Shown piece by piece: positions 7,060 through 12,966 of a stretch of DNA of 12,966 bases (position 1 is its first letter; each line of letters opens with the position of its first letter). The translations under genes and the position numbers were made by a program. This DNA comes from DATGEP01 sp035310125 (GTDB lineage Bacteria > Chloroflexota > Ktedonobacteria > Ktedonobacterales > JADMIN01). Where the stretch lies: NCBI GenBank assembly GCA_035310125.1, contig DATGEP010000091.1:1-12966 (forward strand). The letters run 5' to 3'. The notes below the pieces were generated by a model. The model saw nothing but the letters and a program-made list of their open reading frames with translations. It ran no database searches and was not told where the DNA came from.

Positions 7060-7227
7060 TCATGGACGCTTCAGGACTATCCAGTAGAACACGACGAACA
7101 CCAAGACGATGCCGATATTCACGAGCAGCCGTGCCCAGAACTGGTGTCTGAAGAACAGGACATCCACAACAACGACACTGGCGGCCAGCAGCACGAGGTA
7201 CAGGACCACAGCGAGCTGTCTACTCAT
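7060..7227 (-). CDS. Conserved-type small membrane protein (55 aa)
   Basis: This is a 55-aa protein with two hydrophobic helices, roughly residues 4-25 (LAVVLYLVLLAASVVVVDVLFF) and 32-52. They are joined by RHQFWARLLVN, which would form a short loop. It has the look of a family of tiny two-helix membrane proteins of unknown function that I associate with Bacillota and Chloroflexota. It starts with ATG at 7225-7227; the upstream GGGA is only a weak ribosome binding site. It lies 37 nt downstream of the tyrosine recombinase stop on the same strand, so the two may share a transcript. Confidence 0.75.
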   Translation of the reverse strand: MSRQLAVVLYLVLLAASVVVVDVLFFRHQFWARLLVNIGIVLVFVVFYWIVLKRP

Positions 7228-7264
7228 GTTGCGTCCCTGGTTTCCAACGCTCTGTGGCGGGGTT

Positions 7265-8194
7265 TCAGCGTGGCAGGGCGTCGCGTTCCAGCCGCTGCAC
7301 CGCATGCTCGAGGTCACGGGCGCTCGGGTGCGTGTACATGGCGGTCGTTTCCAGCCGGCTGTGGCCCAGCAGGGCGGCCACGGCGACGAGGTCCACACCG
7401 CTGTCGAGCAAGCCTTTGCCGAAGCTGTGGCGCAGGGTATGCGGGGTGACGTCGGCGAGACCGGCGAGGCGGGCATACTTGGTCACCAGGTTCTCGACCG
7501 CCTGCGGGCTCAACCCCTGATGCCGCTGGCCGATGAAGAGGTGGTCGTCCGGCACCGCCGGACGCACGGCGAGGTAGTCCTGGATGGCCTTGCGGGCGTC
7601 GAGATTGAGCGGCACGACGCGGTACTTGCTGCCCTTGCCGGCCCGGACGGTCACGCTGCCTTTACGCTCGCCGAGTTCGACATCGCCGAGCCGGAGGGCA
7701 CAGAGCTCACTCACCCGCAGGCCGGTGTGCCGCAACGTCAGCACAATCGCCAGGTCGCGCTTCTTCTGCTCCTTCTCCACGGCGCGGATGAGCCGGTCCA
7801 TCTCGCGCTTCTCGAGTGCTTTCGGGGCACGTGGGCTGGCCTCGACGCCTTTCACGGCGTCAGTGGGAAGGTCCTGGATGCGGGCGGTGGCTTTGGCCCA
7901 GGTGAAGAACTTGCGCAGCGCGGCCAGCCGCCGGTTGACGGTCGCTGGCGTGCGGCATTCCTCCTGGATGAGATACGTCCGGTAGTCGCGCAGGTCCGTA
8001 GGGGTGACGGCCGCGGCGGTAAAGGGCTCATCGTTGACGCCGGCGAACCAGCGGGCAAAGCAGAGCAAGTCGGACTGGTAGTTGACGAGGGTCTTGTGCG
8101 CGACTTCTTGGCGGCTGAGGTCCTGGGCAAAGAGGTCCACCTCGCCCGGGTCGGACGCCGTGTTGTGGTCGGCTGCTGGTGGTGTTCTAATCAT
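7265..8194 (-). CDS. Tyrosine recombinase (XerC/D-like integrase), intact
   Basis: This 309-aa protein has both domains of the family. Residues about 17-105 form the SAM-like core-binding domain (FAQDLSRQEVAHKTLVNYQSDLLCF). Residues about 125-305 form the catalytic domain. The active-site residues are all present: R150 (HTGLRVSEL), a lysine in AGKGSKYR (177 or 180), H252 and R255 (HTLRH), H278 (LLGHS) and the nucleophile Y287 (MYTHP). Length and spacing are those of XerC/D, phage-type and transposon resolvases such as TnpI. It starts at ATG 8192-8194; the upstream GAAGA is a weak site. A near-consensus promoter and a 15-bp perfect inverted repeat lie upstream. The repeat could be the enzyme's own recombination site or a leader hairpin. 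Its place within an inverted-repeat-bounded segment suggests a role in element resolution or integration. Confidence 0.93.
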   Translation of the reverse strand: MIRTPPAADHNTASDPGEVDLFAQDLSRQEVAHKTLVNYQSDLLCFARWFAGVNDEPFTAAAVTPTDLRDYRTYLIQEECRTPATVNRRLAALRKFFTWAKATARIQDLPTDAVKGVEASPRAPKALEKREMDRLIRAVEKEQKKRDLAIVLTLRHTGLRVSELCALRLGDVELGERKGSVTVRAGKGSKYRVVPLNLDARKAIQDYLAVRPAVPDDHLFIGQRHQGLSPQAVENLVTKYARLAGLADVTPHTLRHSFGKGLLDSGVDLVAVAALLGHSRLETTAMYTHPSARDLEHAVQRLERDALPR

Positions 8195-8204
8195 CGGTCT
8201 TCAG

Positions 8205-8288
8205 ATTAGACGGAGAGTTTTGCGGGGCTTACGGGCCGAAACGCCTGGAAGCGCCATGGGTAGCCGGTTTGGCAACTCTCCGTCTAAT
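8205..8288. promoter_or_regulatory. 15-bp perfect inverted repeat in the recombinase leader
   Basis: ATTAGACGGAGAGTT (8205-8219) is repeated exactly in inverted orientation at 8274-8288, around a 54-bp GC-rich spacer. A partial direct copy, ATTATACGGAGTT, follows at 8306-8318. The structure starts about 10 nt upstream of the recombinase ATG and lies inside its predicted 5' leader. As RNA it would form a long stem that could hide the start region. As DNA it resembles a recombinase site with paired arms, as next to tnpI in Tn4430. Both readings are inferences. Confidence 0.7.
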
Positions 8289-8305
8289 GGGTATTATTAA
8301 TATAA

Positions 8306-8335
8306 ATTATACGGAGTTCGTGACACTGGTGTCAA
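8306..8335 (-). promoter_or_regulatory. Consensus sigma-70 promoter for the tyrosine recombinase
   Basis: On the minus strand TTGACA (8335-8330) and TATAAT (8311-8306) are separated by 18 bp. Both hexamers match the consensus exactly. The expected start lies near 8299, giving a leader of about 105 nt that contains the inverted repeat. The -10 lies in an AT-rich imperfect palindrome (8291-8312, 18 of 22 positions symmetric). Confidence 0.75.
8322..8333. promoter_or_regulatory. Palindrome overlapping the -35 box (possible operator)
   Basis: GACAC-TG-GTGTC covers most of the -35 hexamer and part of the spacer of the recombinase promoter. This is a typical position for a repressor site. The repressor is not identified. 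Confidence 0.4.
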
Positions 8336-8520
8336 GACGCGGGCTTGCTAGAAATTGCGCAAACAGTCCGGTCTTAATAGTCGTCTGCCAGGATAAGTAG
8401 TGAGATGTAGATTGTTTGACGAGTTGTCTTACTCAGTGCTGACACGCGACGCCCCGGCAGTTTCAGGGCCGGCCTGACGAGTAACGTAGGCGTTTGAGAA
8501 CGATTGTCTTTACTGCTGCG
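8336..8520. other. Intergenic region between recombinase promoter and oxidoreductase
   Basis: No gene is seen. The base composition is lower in GC than the surroundings. A weak hairpin CCGG...CCGG near 8454-8474 could end transcription of the oxidoreductase gene, which reads toward it, but it has no T-run. Confidence 0.4.
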
Positions 8521-9918
8521 CTACGCCAGTAGGCGTAGCAGTTCCTCCCGGGATGGCCCAGGTGGCACCACGGCCTCATGCGTGCCGACGACCTCCTTGA
8601 TACGGTCAGGCACGCCGGACCGCGCCAGCACCTCCTGTGGCAACGCTAACAGCGAATTGATCTCGATGAAGGCGCGGAAGAGGTCGGCATCGTACTGCAT
8701 CGCCAGCGGCAGCAGGTCCCCCACATCCGTCGGAGTGGGCATAGGTCCGCCGTGAATCACCGCCTTGATTTGGGCGGTCCGCTTGCGGTCGAAGTCCACC
8801 GTGCTCCGGTACCAGGGTGTGACGCGCGTCTCGGTCATCGCGTCCTGAGCCAGCGCGAGCGCCAGGGGGTCATCCAAATGTTGCCCCACGACCTCGACTG
8901 TGCCCACAGCATGGATGAGACCGATGCTGATGCCACGGCCACCGACGGGGTTGGTGCAGGCCCAGGCATCGCCTACGCTGACGAGTCCCGTCGCGACCGG
9001 TGCGCCATCCACGACGAACCGGCGGTACCGGTCGGTGACGCCCCCCATGGCGAGGACATCGGTGAGCGGCTCACCGTCCACCCAGTGGGCCTGTAACGGA
9101 CACGCGCGGACGAGCGCGGTCCAGCGCGTGGGCTCGCGGAGTGCCTTCAACGCTTGGTCACCCGAGAAGATGAACACCGTCACCGACCACGTATCCGCAT
9201 CGCCGGGCAGTGTGAGCAGCGAAAACGAAGGGTAATGGGTCAGGAGCCCCGCCCGGTAGGTCGGAGTGCCCCCCGTCGCGGCGCGAAAGTAGCGCGTGTA
9301 GTAGATAAACCCAGACTCTTCGGCCTCCTCGATGGGACGGCGGGCGCCCACGGCCGCCAGCCAGTCCGGCACTTTCGAGCGCCGCCCCATGGCGTCCACG
9401 ACGAGGTCCGCAGGGACTGCGTCGCCGTCCAGCGTACGCACCCCCGTGATGTGTGGGACGCCGTTTGCCGCCGACCTACCGGTCAGCAGACCGCTGACCG
9501 CAACGCCGCGGACGATAGGGAGGAGCCGTTCGGCGGTGCTTTCCACCGCGTACTCAATCGCGGGGCGGCGGCCGGTGACCGTCACGAACCGTGCATCATC
9601 CGCGCGCGGCGTGCGGTCGGTAATGCGCGGGGGCAGCAGCGTGCTCATGTCGAAGGTGACACAGCCAGCGCCGAGGAGCGCTTCCTTCACCTCCGGCAGA
9701 TAGGCGTCAAATATTCTGCGTGCGGCTGCATGGAGGTAGTGCGGCTGACGGAACTGGGCCACCCCCTGGCGTTCCCACGTGTGCCACGCTGCCTCTGGTG
9801 AGCTGGGAACGGGCTCGCTGTCGCGTTCAAACACGGTGACGGCGTGACCTTGCCGCGCTAGCATCATCGCCGTGGAGAGCCCAACCACACCACCACCGAG
9901 AACCACGATGCTGGACAT
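8521..9918 (-). CDS. FAD-dependent oxidoreductase / flavin monooxygenase-like protein
   Basis: This 465-aa protein has the layout of group A flavoprotein monooxygenases and related reductases. At the N-terminus a beta strand, the dinucleotide motif GGGVVG (residues 8-13) and an acidic residue ending strand two (E31 in VTVFERD) bind the ADP part of FAD. The DAMGRRS stretch at about 175-181 matches the family's central DG-type motif. The GDA...NPVGGRG motif at about 316-328 contacts the ribityl chain. The substrate cannot be read from the sequence. The ATG at 9916-9918 was chosen because AGGAGGGGG lies shortly upstream; an earlier in-frame start would add ten residues. A plausible promoter lies 50-80 bp upstream. 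It is divergent from the beta-helix gene. No electron-transfer partner or biosynthetic neighbours are visible. Confidence 0.85.
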   Translation of the reverse strand: MSSIVVLGGGVVGLSTAMMLARQGHAVTVFERDSEPVPSSPEAAWHTWERQGVAQFRQPHYLHAAARRIFDAYLPEVKEALLGAGCVTFDMSTLLPPRITDRTPRADDARFVTVTGRRPAIEYAVESTAERLLPIVRGVAVSGLLTGRSAANGVPHITGVRTLDGDAVPADLVVDAMGRRSKVPDWLAAVGARRPIEEAEESGFIYYTRYFRAATGGTPTYRAGLLTHYPSFSLLTLPGDADTWSVTVFIFSGDQALKALREPTRWTALVRACPLQAHWVDGEPLTDVLAMGGVTDRYRRFVVDGAPVATGLVSVGDAWACTNPVGGRGISIGLIHAVGTVEVVGQHLDDPLALALAQDAMTETRVTPWYRSTVDFDRKRTAQIKAVIHGGPMPTPTDVGDLLPLAMQYDADLFRAFIEINSLLALPQEVLARSGVPDRIKEVVGTHEAVVPPGPSREELLRLLA

Positions 9919-9970
9919 CGCGCGACCCCCTCCTGGTGAAGCGTGCACCGAGACTGCCGGCTGCCACTGA

Positions 9971-9998
9971 GCTTTATCCGACCAAGCTGGGCGGTCAA
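9971..9998 (-). promoter_or_regulatory. Likely promoter of the FAD oxidoreductase
   Basis: On the minus strand TTGACC (9998-9993) and TAAAGC (9976-9971) are separated by 16 bp, about 55 bp before the start codon. The -35 box is near consensus and the -10 box is moderate. Confidence 0.4.
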
Positions 9999-10016
9999 GA
10001 ACCTCTCAATCGGGTA

Positions 10017-10044
10017 GATCCGTGGACTCTTGACCGTACGGATC
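10017..10044. promoter_or_regulatory. Inverted repeat in the divergent intergenic region
   Basis: GATCCGT (10017-10023) and ACGGATC (10038-10044) are perfect inverted arms around a 14-bp spacer. The spacer contains TTGACC (10030-10035), a possible -35 box for the beta-helix gene, with no good -10 in register. It could be a dimeric regulator site serving the beta-helix gene or both divergent genes. Confidence 0.35.
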
Positions 10045-10108
10045 CGCTGGGCCACGCTCGGCATGGCCGACACGCCCCCCGATAGGCAACGACAGGAGGG
10101 AAGTCACT

Positions 10109-11398
10109 ATGCCCCGTCGCCTGCTTCGCGCTGCGCTCCTCGTGGTCGGCGTGGCCGGCCTGCTGGCCCTCACGTCCCCGACCTTCGCTGGTGCACCGAC
10201 CGTCCACGCGGCGAGCAGTTGTGTCACCCCCGGCGGGACCGGCGGGTGCCTGGCGTCCATCCAGGCGGCCGTCAGTGCTGCTGCTGCCGGCGATACCATC
10301 ACCGTCGCAGCTGGGACGTACAAAGAGAGCGTCACCATCACGAAATCGCTCACGCTGCAGGGAGCGGGCGCCAGCAGCACCATCGTGGACGCCAGCGGGG
10401 CGAATCAGGCCTTCCTCATCCAGGGTACCAGTGGCGTGCAGCTCACGGGCTTCACGGCTGAAAACGCGACGCTGGAAGGCATCCTGGTGGACAACGCCTC
10501 CCAGGTGACCGTGAGCGGCAACCTCGTCCAGAAGAATGACCAGGGTTGGCAGGCGCCGAGCGACCCCAAAGCCAGGGCGACCTGCCCAGGGGCCGCCCCC
10601 TTCGACCAGGATGACTGCGGCGAGGGGCTCCATATCCGCGGTGTGAGCGACTCGACCATCGCCGACAACATCGTGCAGCACAACGTCGGCGGCATCCTGG
10701 TGACCGACGAAACGGGGCCGACGCACGACAACTGGCTGGTCGGCAATATCGTGCAGAATAACGACCGCGACTGCGCCATTACCCTCGCCTCGCATCCGGC
10801 TGGGCTGACGCCGCCTGCTGGGCCGCCGCCTGCGGGCTACGGCATCTACAACAACACGATTGAGAACAACGTCGCGGCGAACAACGGCGCCGCGGGGGTG
10901 GGCATCTTTACGCCGACGCCCGGGACCAATGCGTACGACAACCTGGTCATCGGGAACACGCTGACCGGCAACGGCCTGCCCGGGGTAGCGCTGCACAGCC
11001 ATGCGGGGAACCAGAACCTCAACGGCAATGTCATCATGTACAACACCATCAGTGGCAATGGTGCCGATGATGACGCGGGGGCAGCACCGACCGGCATTAT
11101 CATCTTCAGCGATGCCAAGGGACAGGCCGCCCCCATTGATGCCACGGTGATTGCCCACAACCGCATTAGCGGCGAGACGAATGGCATCTGGGTGGGCACC
11201 ACAGCGACCAACGTGTCAGCGCACTTCAACGACCTGACCGGCAACGGGGTCGGGGTGAACAACGCTGGTACGGGCACGGTGGATGCGGGCTGGAACTACT
11301 GGGGCTGTCCCGGCGGGCCGGGAGCGTCGGGCTGCGTGCCGACCATGGGCACCATAATGACCGCTGGCTGGTTGCCATCCCCACCGGTGCTGCGCTAG
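10109..11398 (+). CDS. Secreted right-handed parallel beta-helix protein
   Basis: This 429-aa exported protein has a signal peptide: two arginines, a hydrophobic core (ALLVVGVAGLLAL) and a likely cleavage after VHA near residue 34. The mature part opens with a Cys pair (CVTPGGTGGC). It continues into helix coils of about 22-24 residues typical of PbH1/NosD-type repeats, such as VTISG-type turns and N-ladders (SGNLVQKN, ADNIVQHN, VGNIVQNN, YNNTIENN, IGNTLTGNG, MYNTISGNG). It ends with the common cap NYWGCPGGPG. This fold is found in polysaccharide lyases and other extracellular proteins. No lyase catalytic signature is visible, so activity cannot be claimed. AGGAGGG at 10094-10100 fits the ATG eight nt later. 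It is divergent from the oxidoreductase and convergent with the GH25-like gene. Confidence 0.88.
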   Translation: MPRRLLRAALLVVGVAGLLALTSPTFAGAPTVHAASSCVTPGGTGGCLASIQAAVSAAAAGDTITVAAGTYKESVTITKSLTLQGAGASSTIVDASGANQAFLIQGTSGVQLTGFTAENATLEGILVDNASQVTVSGNLVQKNDQGWQAPSDPKARATCPGAAPFDQDDCGEGLHIRGVSDSTIADNIVQHNVGGILVTDETGPTHDNWLVGNIVQNNDRDCAITLASHPAGLTPPAGPPPAGYGIYNNTIENNVAANNGAAGVGIFTPTPGTNAYDNLVIGNTLTGNGLPGVALHSHAGNQNLNGNVIMYNTISGNGADDDAGAAPTGIIIFSDAKGQAAPIDATVIAHNRISGETNGIWVGTTATNVSAHFNDLTGNGVGVNNAGTGTVDAGWNYWGCPGGPGASGCVPTMGTIMTAGWLPSPPVLR

Positions 11399-11423
11399 CC
11401 GCTGCTACGCCTGGAGCCTACCG

Positions 11424-12239
11424 CTAACAGGCGGTGTCGGCGTCGTAGTTCACCCCGGCATACTGCACGCTGTACTGCACTAGCCACACGCTTGCCCCAG
11501 CGTAGAACGGCGTCGCGGCACTGCACGTCGCCGTCCCGGCGACCCAGTTTGGGAGCCTCGGATTGTAGCTGCCGGCGATTGTCGTCCACTGGCTTGCGGT
11601 CGAATAGACGCCCACCGTCAGCCCCTGACTGCTGGCGAAGTCGGCCGCACCCTTGATTACGACAGCATTCAGGTTCAGCGTCACGCCGTTAACGGTCAGG
11701 GTGGACATAGCGCTGCTCGGCCACCAACTGTTGGCCGTCTCCACGTCCAACCACCACATCGTGGATGCCGCGCCTTGCTGTGCGGCTATGCTGAACGCGT
11801 ACTGGGCGGCGTTCCAGCCGTAGTTGTAGGCCAGACAGGTTTTGTTCGACGACGCGCAGGTGCCGTCCGGTCCAGTGGCACCCTGCGATGCCGTCGAACC
11901 TATGGGAGCATTCACGTTCATGTACAGGGAGGGCGCCGCGGTCGGCGCGGTCGAGGCCCTCGCCGCCCATTGGTAATCGCTCCCCAGGCAGGCATTTTCG
12001 GTGAAGGCACGGCCACCGGTCACACCGACGATGCCGAACGAATACGAGGCAGGCGGATACGCGGTGCTGCAGCCAGCGGTCTTCTTGGGAGAACGGGGCG
12101 CGAGGGTGGAGATGTCAAAGCCGCCGCTGCCGCTTGGGTAGTAGCTGGCAGCAGTCGCAGTCGAGAAGCTGGCGCAGAGGAGCAACGCGCCCACGAGCGC
12201 AGTGACGAGCGCAGAACGGCTCCGGCGGGATAGCAGCAC
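11424..12239 (-). CDS. Secreted GH25-like / DUF1906-like protein
   Basis: This 271-aa exported protein has a signal peptide (SRRSRSALVTALVGALLLCA, likely cut after TATA near residue 30). The mature part resembles the TIM-barrel fold of GH25 lysozymes and relatives. FDIS at 41-44 is in the place of the first acidic residue. VYSTASQW at about 211-218 matches the family's G(V/I)YS strand. MWWLDVET at 161-168 supplies the DxE pair (D165, E167) used in catalysis by GH25 enzymes. Six or more cysteines suggest disulphide bonds outside the cell. Peptidoglycan or polysaccharide hydrolysis is inferred, not shown. The start is GTG at 12237-12239, with GGAG seven nt upstream. It ends 25 nt from the convergent beta-helix gene without an obvious terminator between them. 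Confidence 0.75.
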   Translation of the reverse strand: MLLSRRSRSALVTALVGALLLCASFSTATAASYYPSGSGGFDISTLAPRSPKKTAGCSTAYPPASYSFGIVGVTGGRAFTENACLGSDYQWAARASTAPTAAPSLYMNVNAPIGSTASQGATGPDGTCASSNKTCLAYNYGWNAAQYAFSIAAQQGAASTMWWLDVETANSWWPSSAMSTLTVNGVTLNLNAVVIKGAADFASSQGLTVGVYSTASQWTTIAGSYNPRLPNWVAGTATCSAATPFYAGASVWLVQYSVQYAGVNYDADTAC

Positions 12240-12550
12240 GGCATTGCTCCTTGTATTTCAGCATTTTGACACAACAATACTTGTACACCGGTAGCATTGT
12301 GACAACCCCAACCGCGGCGCGTGCGCGTGCCCCGGTGGCGCTGGGCTGCTGCCCACCAATGAGAGCTGAAGCTGTATCAGAACTCATTGCACTAGCCATC
12401 ACGCATGACCTTTTGAGACGTACACCTGTTCGTCCCAAATAGGAGAGGAGCCCTACTGAAGTGTCGCTGTAGGGAGCGTTATTTTTCCTCGTAGACGAGC
12501 TACCTGCTGCGGCTCGCGCCAACGACAGCCGCTATGCTGGCCAGCACTTG
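12240..12550. other. Intergenic region upstream of the GH25-like gene
   Basis: No supported gene is seen. TTGTCA (12305-12300, minus) and TATTGT (12279-12274) resemble a promoter for the GH25-like gene, but their spacing (20 bp) is too long to be convincing. A short 26-codon frame overlapping the 48-bp repeat has no support. Confidence 0.4.
12451..12486 (+). terminator. Weak hairpin followed by T-rich run
   Basis: CCCTAC (12451-12456) pairs with GTAGGG (12469-12474) across a 12-nt loop, and TTATTTTT follows at 12479-12486. An alternative stem is CGCT/AGCG (12465-12478). Neither follows a recognised plus-strand gene, so its use is doubtful. Confidence 0.25.
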
Positions 12551-12598
12551 CGCCACCAAGCGGACCAAGAACACCGCCATAAAGCGGACCAATTTACA
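12551..12598 (-). repeat. Right copy of the 48-bp inverted repeat (TGTAAATTGG end)
   Basis: Read on the minus strand from 12598, it matches the left copy (6746-6793) at 41 of 48 positions. It carries two units of TTGGTCCGCTT-NN-TGGCG with a 24-bp period. These units start at 12592 and 12568 and are identical over the 11-bp core. Its outer end abuts the palindrome at 12599. Confidence 0.75.
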
Positions 12599-12640
12599 GC
12601 TCTGAAAGTGACACCCAGCCCTGGGTGTCATCTTCAGAGC
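12599..12640. repeat. 42-bp near-perfect palindrome
   Basis: Two 20-bp arms (12599-12618 and 12621-12640) are complementary at 18 of 20 positions around a 2-bp centre. The innermost arm sequence is GACACCCAG/CTGGGTGTC. There is no T-run, so a simple terminator is unlikely. It starts exactly where the 48-bp repeat ends and could be a folded transposon end, a fused pair of ends or a protein site. Confidence 0.7.
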
Positions 12641-12829
12641 AAAGTGGCGCGGTTTCTGGCTCTTGCGCAAATCTGCTGCGTACGATACTGGTGCGCGCGG
12701 CGGTCGGTACGCGTGCGGGCGTGGGTATTCCGCCGCCGCGCCGCCCCACCATCGGCAGCGAGAGTGCGTAAGAGCCCGGTTTCTCAGCGCTATTTGGCGT
12801 AGTACCTGGTGGTGTTGCGTTCCTGCCTA
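12641..12829. other. Intergenic stretch before the IS5-type element
   Basis: I see no gene, RNA or clear repeat here. Open frames give Arg/Ala-rich translations without family character. Confidence 0.45.
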
Positions 12830-12850
12830 GAGCCTGTTATGCACTTTGGC
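12830..12850 (+). repeat. Left terminal repeat of an IS5-family element
   Basis: GAGCCTGTTATGCACTTTGG, 17 bp before the transposase start, has the GAGCCTGTTATG opening that I know from IS5-family termini. The preceding CTAG (12827-12830) may be part of the target site. The right end lies outside the window. Confidence 0.6.
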
Positions 12851-12866
12851 TTGGTACGCTGGGAGG

Positions 12867-12966
12867 ATGGAAACACGCCACCCCTATCCCAGCGACGTAA
12901 GTGATGACGAGTGGGCGTTCGTGGCGCCCTACCTGACCCTGATGATGGAGGAGGCGCCGCAGCGGC
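12867..12966 (+). CDS. IS5-family transposase, 5' end only
   Basis: The first 33 codons are visible before the window ends. The translation contains YPSDVSDDEWAFVAPYL, the N-terminal signature of IS5/IS402-like transposases (usually YPSDLSDxEWxxxxPLLP). The catalytic DDE domain would lie beyond the window. It starts at ATG 12867-12869, with GGGAGG directly before it, which is unusually close for a ribosome binding site. Integrity cannot be judged. Confidence 0.85.
   Translation, partial: METRHPYPSDVSDDEWAFVAPYLTLMMEEAPQR

Noticed and set aside
8205..8288. Integron attC site or a known riboswitch class
   Set aside because: The ends do not show the RYYYAAC/GTTRRRY boxes of attC. I could not match the spacer to the conserved cores of c-di-GMP, fluoride, ZTP or cobalamin riboswitches.
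8336..8520. tRNA gene or attachment site in a tRNA
   Set aside because: No T-arm GGTTCGA-type motif or cloverleaf pairing was found near the recombinase.
9995..11158. 387-aa minus-strand open frame
   Set aside because: It is antisense to the beta-helix gene, which has a signal peptide, repeats and a good ribosome binding site. The antisense translation shows no family pattern.
12500..12580. 26-aa minus-strand frame inside the right 48-bp repeat, and the opposite frame encoding a HRHKADQFTAL-like peptide in both repeats
   Set aside because: Both repeats keep short frames on each strand, but the 24-bp tandem structure explains the conservation better than coding does. The frames are not maintained outside the repeats.

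Overview
This window is GC-rich apart from one AT-rich patch near 8,290-8,320. It reads as an accessory region of a bacterial genome. Several families resemble ones I associate with Chloroflexota: the helix-turn-helix/rve transposase, the DUF1003-like membrane protein, the Nramp/BON pair, and the secreted beta-helix and GH25-like proteins. The phylum is an inference from gene style, and an actinobacterial source is possible. I saw no rRNA, tRNA or CRISPR array.

Region 1 (1-3,700) is a graveyard of mobile elements. A serine resolvase fragment runs in from the left edge and breaks off near 175. It is followed by a short non-autonomous element (element A, about 180 bp before interruption). An intact IS1182-family insertion sequence (332-2,088) sits in A's right end, with 18-bp perfect inverted repeats and a 6-bp target duplication. 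Next come a C-terminally truncated rve-type transposase (minus strand), a second short element of the same type (element B, about 3,156-3,342), and an istB-like gene cut at its Walker A motif by element B.

Region 2 (3,826-6,620) holds housekeeping-like cargo. A DUF1003-type membrane protein on the plus strand converges on a minus-strand pair. That pair is a BON-domain protein translationally coupled (GTGA overlap) to an Nramp-family metal transporter with a non-canonical ion-binding site.

Region 3 (6,746-12,598) is bounded by a 48-bp inverted repeat pair (41/48 identical, TGTAAATTGG ends facing inward). Each copy contains two 24-bp sub-repeats. Inside lie a 55-aa small membrane protein, an intact tyrosine recombinase, an FAD-dependent oxidoreductase, a secreted right-handed beta-helix protein and a secreted GH25-like protein. 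The recombinase has a consensus promoter (TTGACA, 18 bp, TATAAT). A 15-bp perfect inverted repeat lies between that promoter and its start codon. No transposase is seen inside this segment, so it may be a passive or remnant cargo unit.

Region 4 (12,599-12,966) has a 42-bp near-perfect palindrome directly abutting the right repeat, a stretch without genes, and the left end of an IS5-family element that runs off the window.

The most interesting signals are the repeat-bounded 5.85-kb segment, the recombinase leader/recombination-site structure, the A/B short-element family at broken transposition genes, and the divergent metal-binding site of the Nramp protein.
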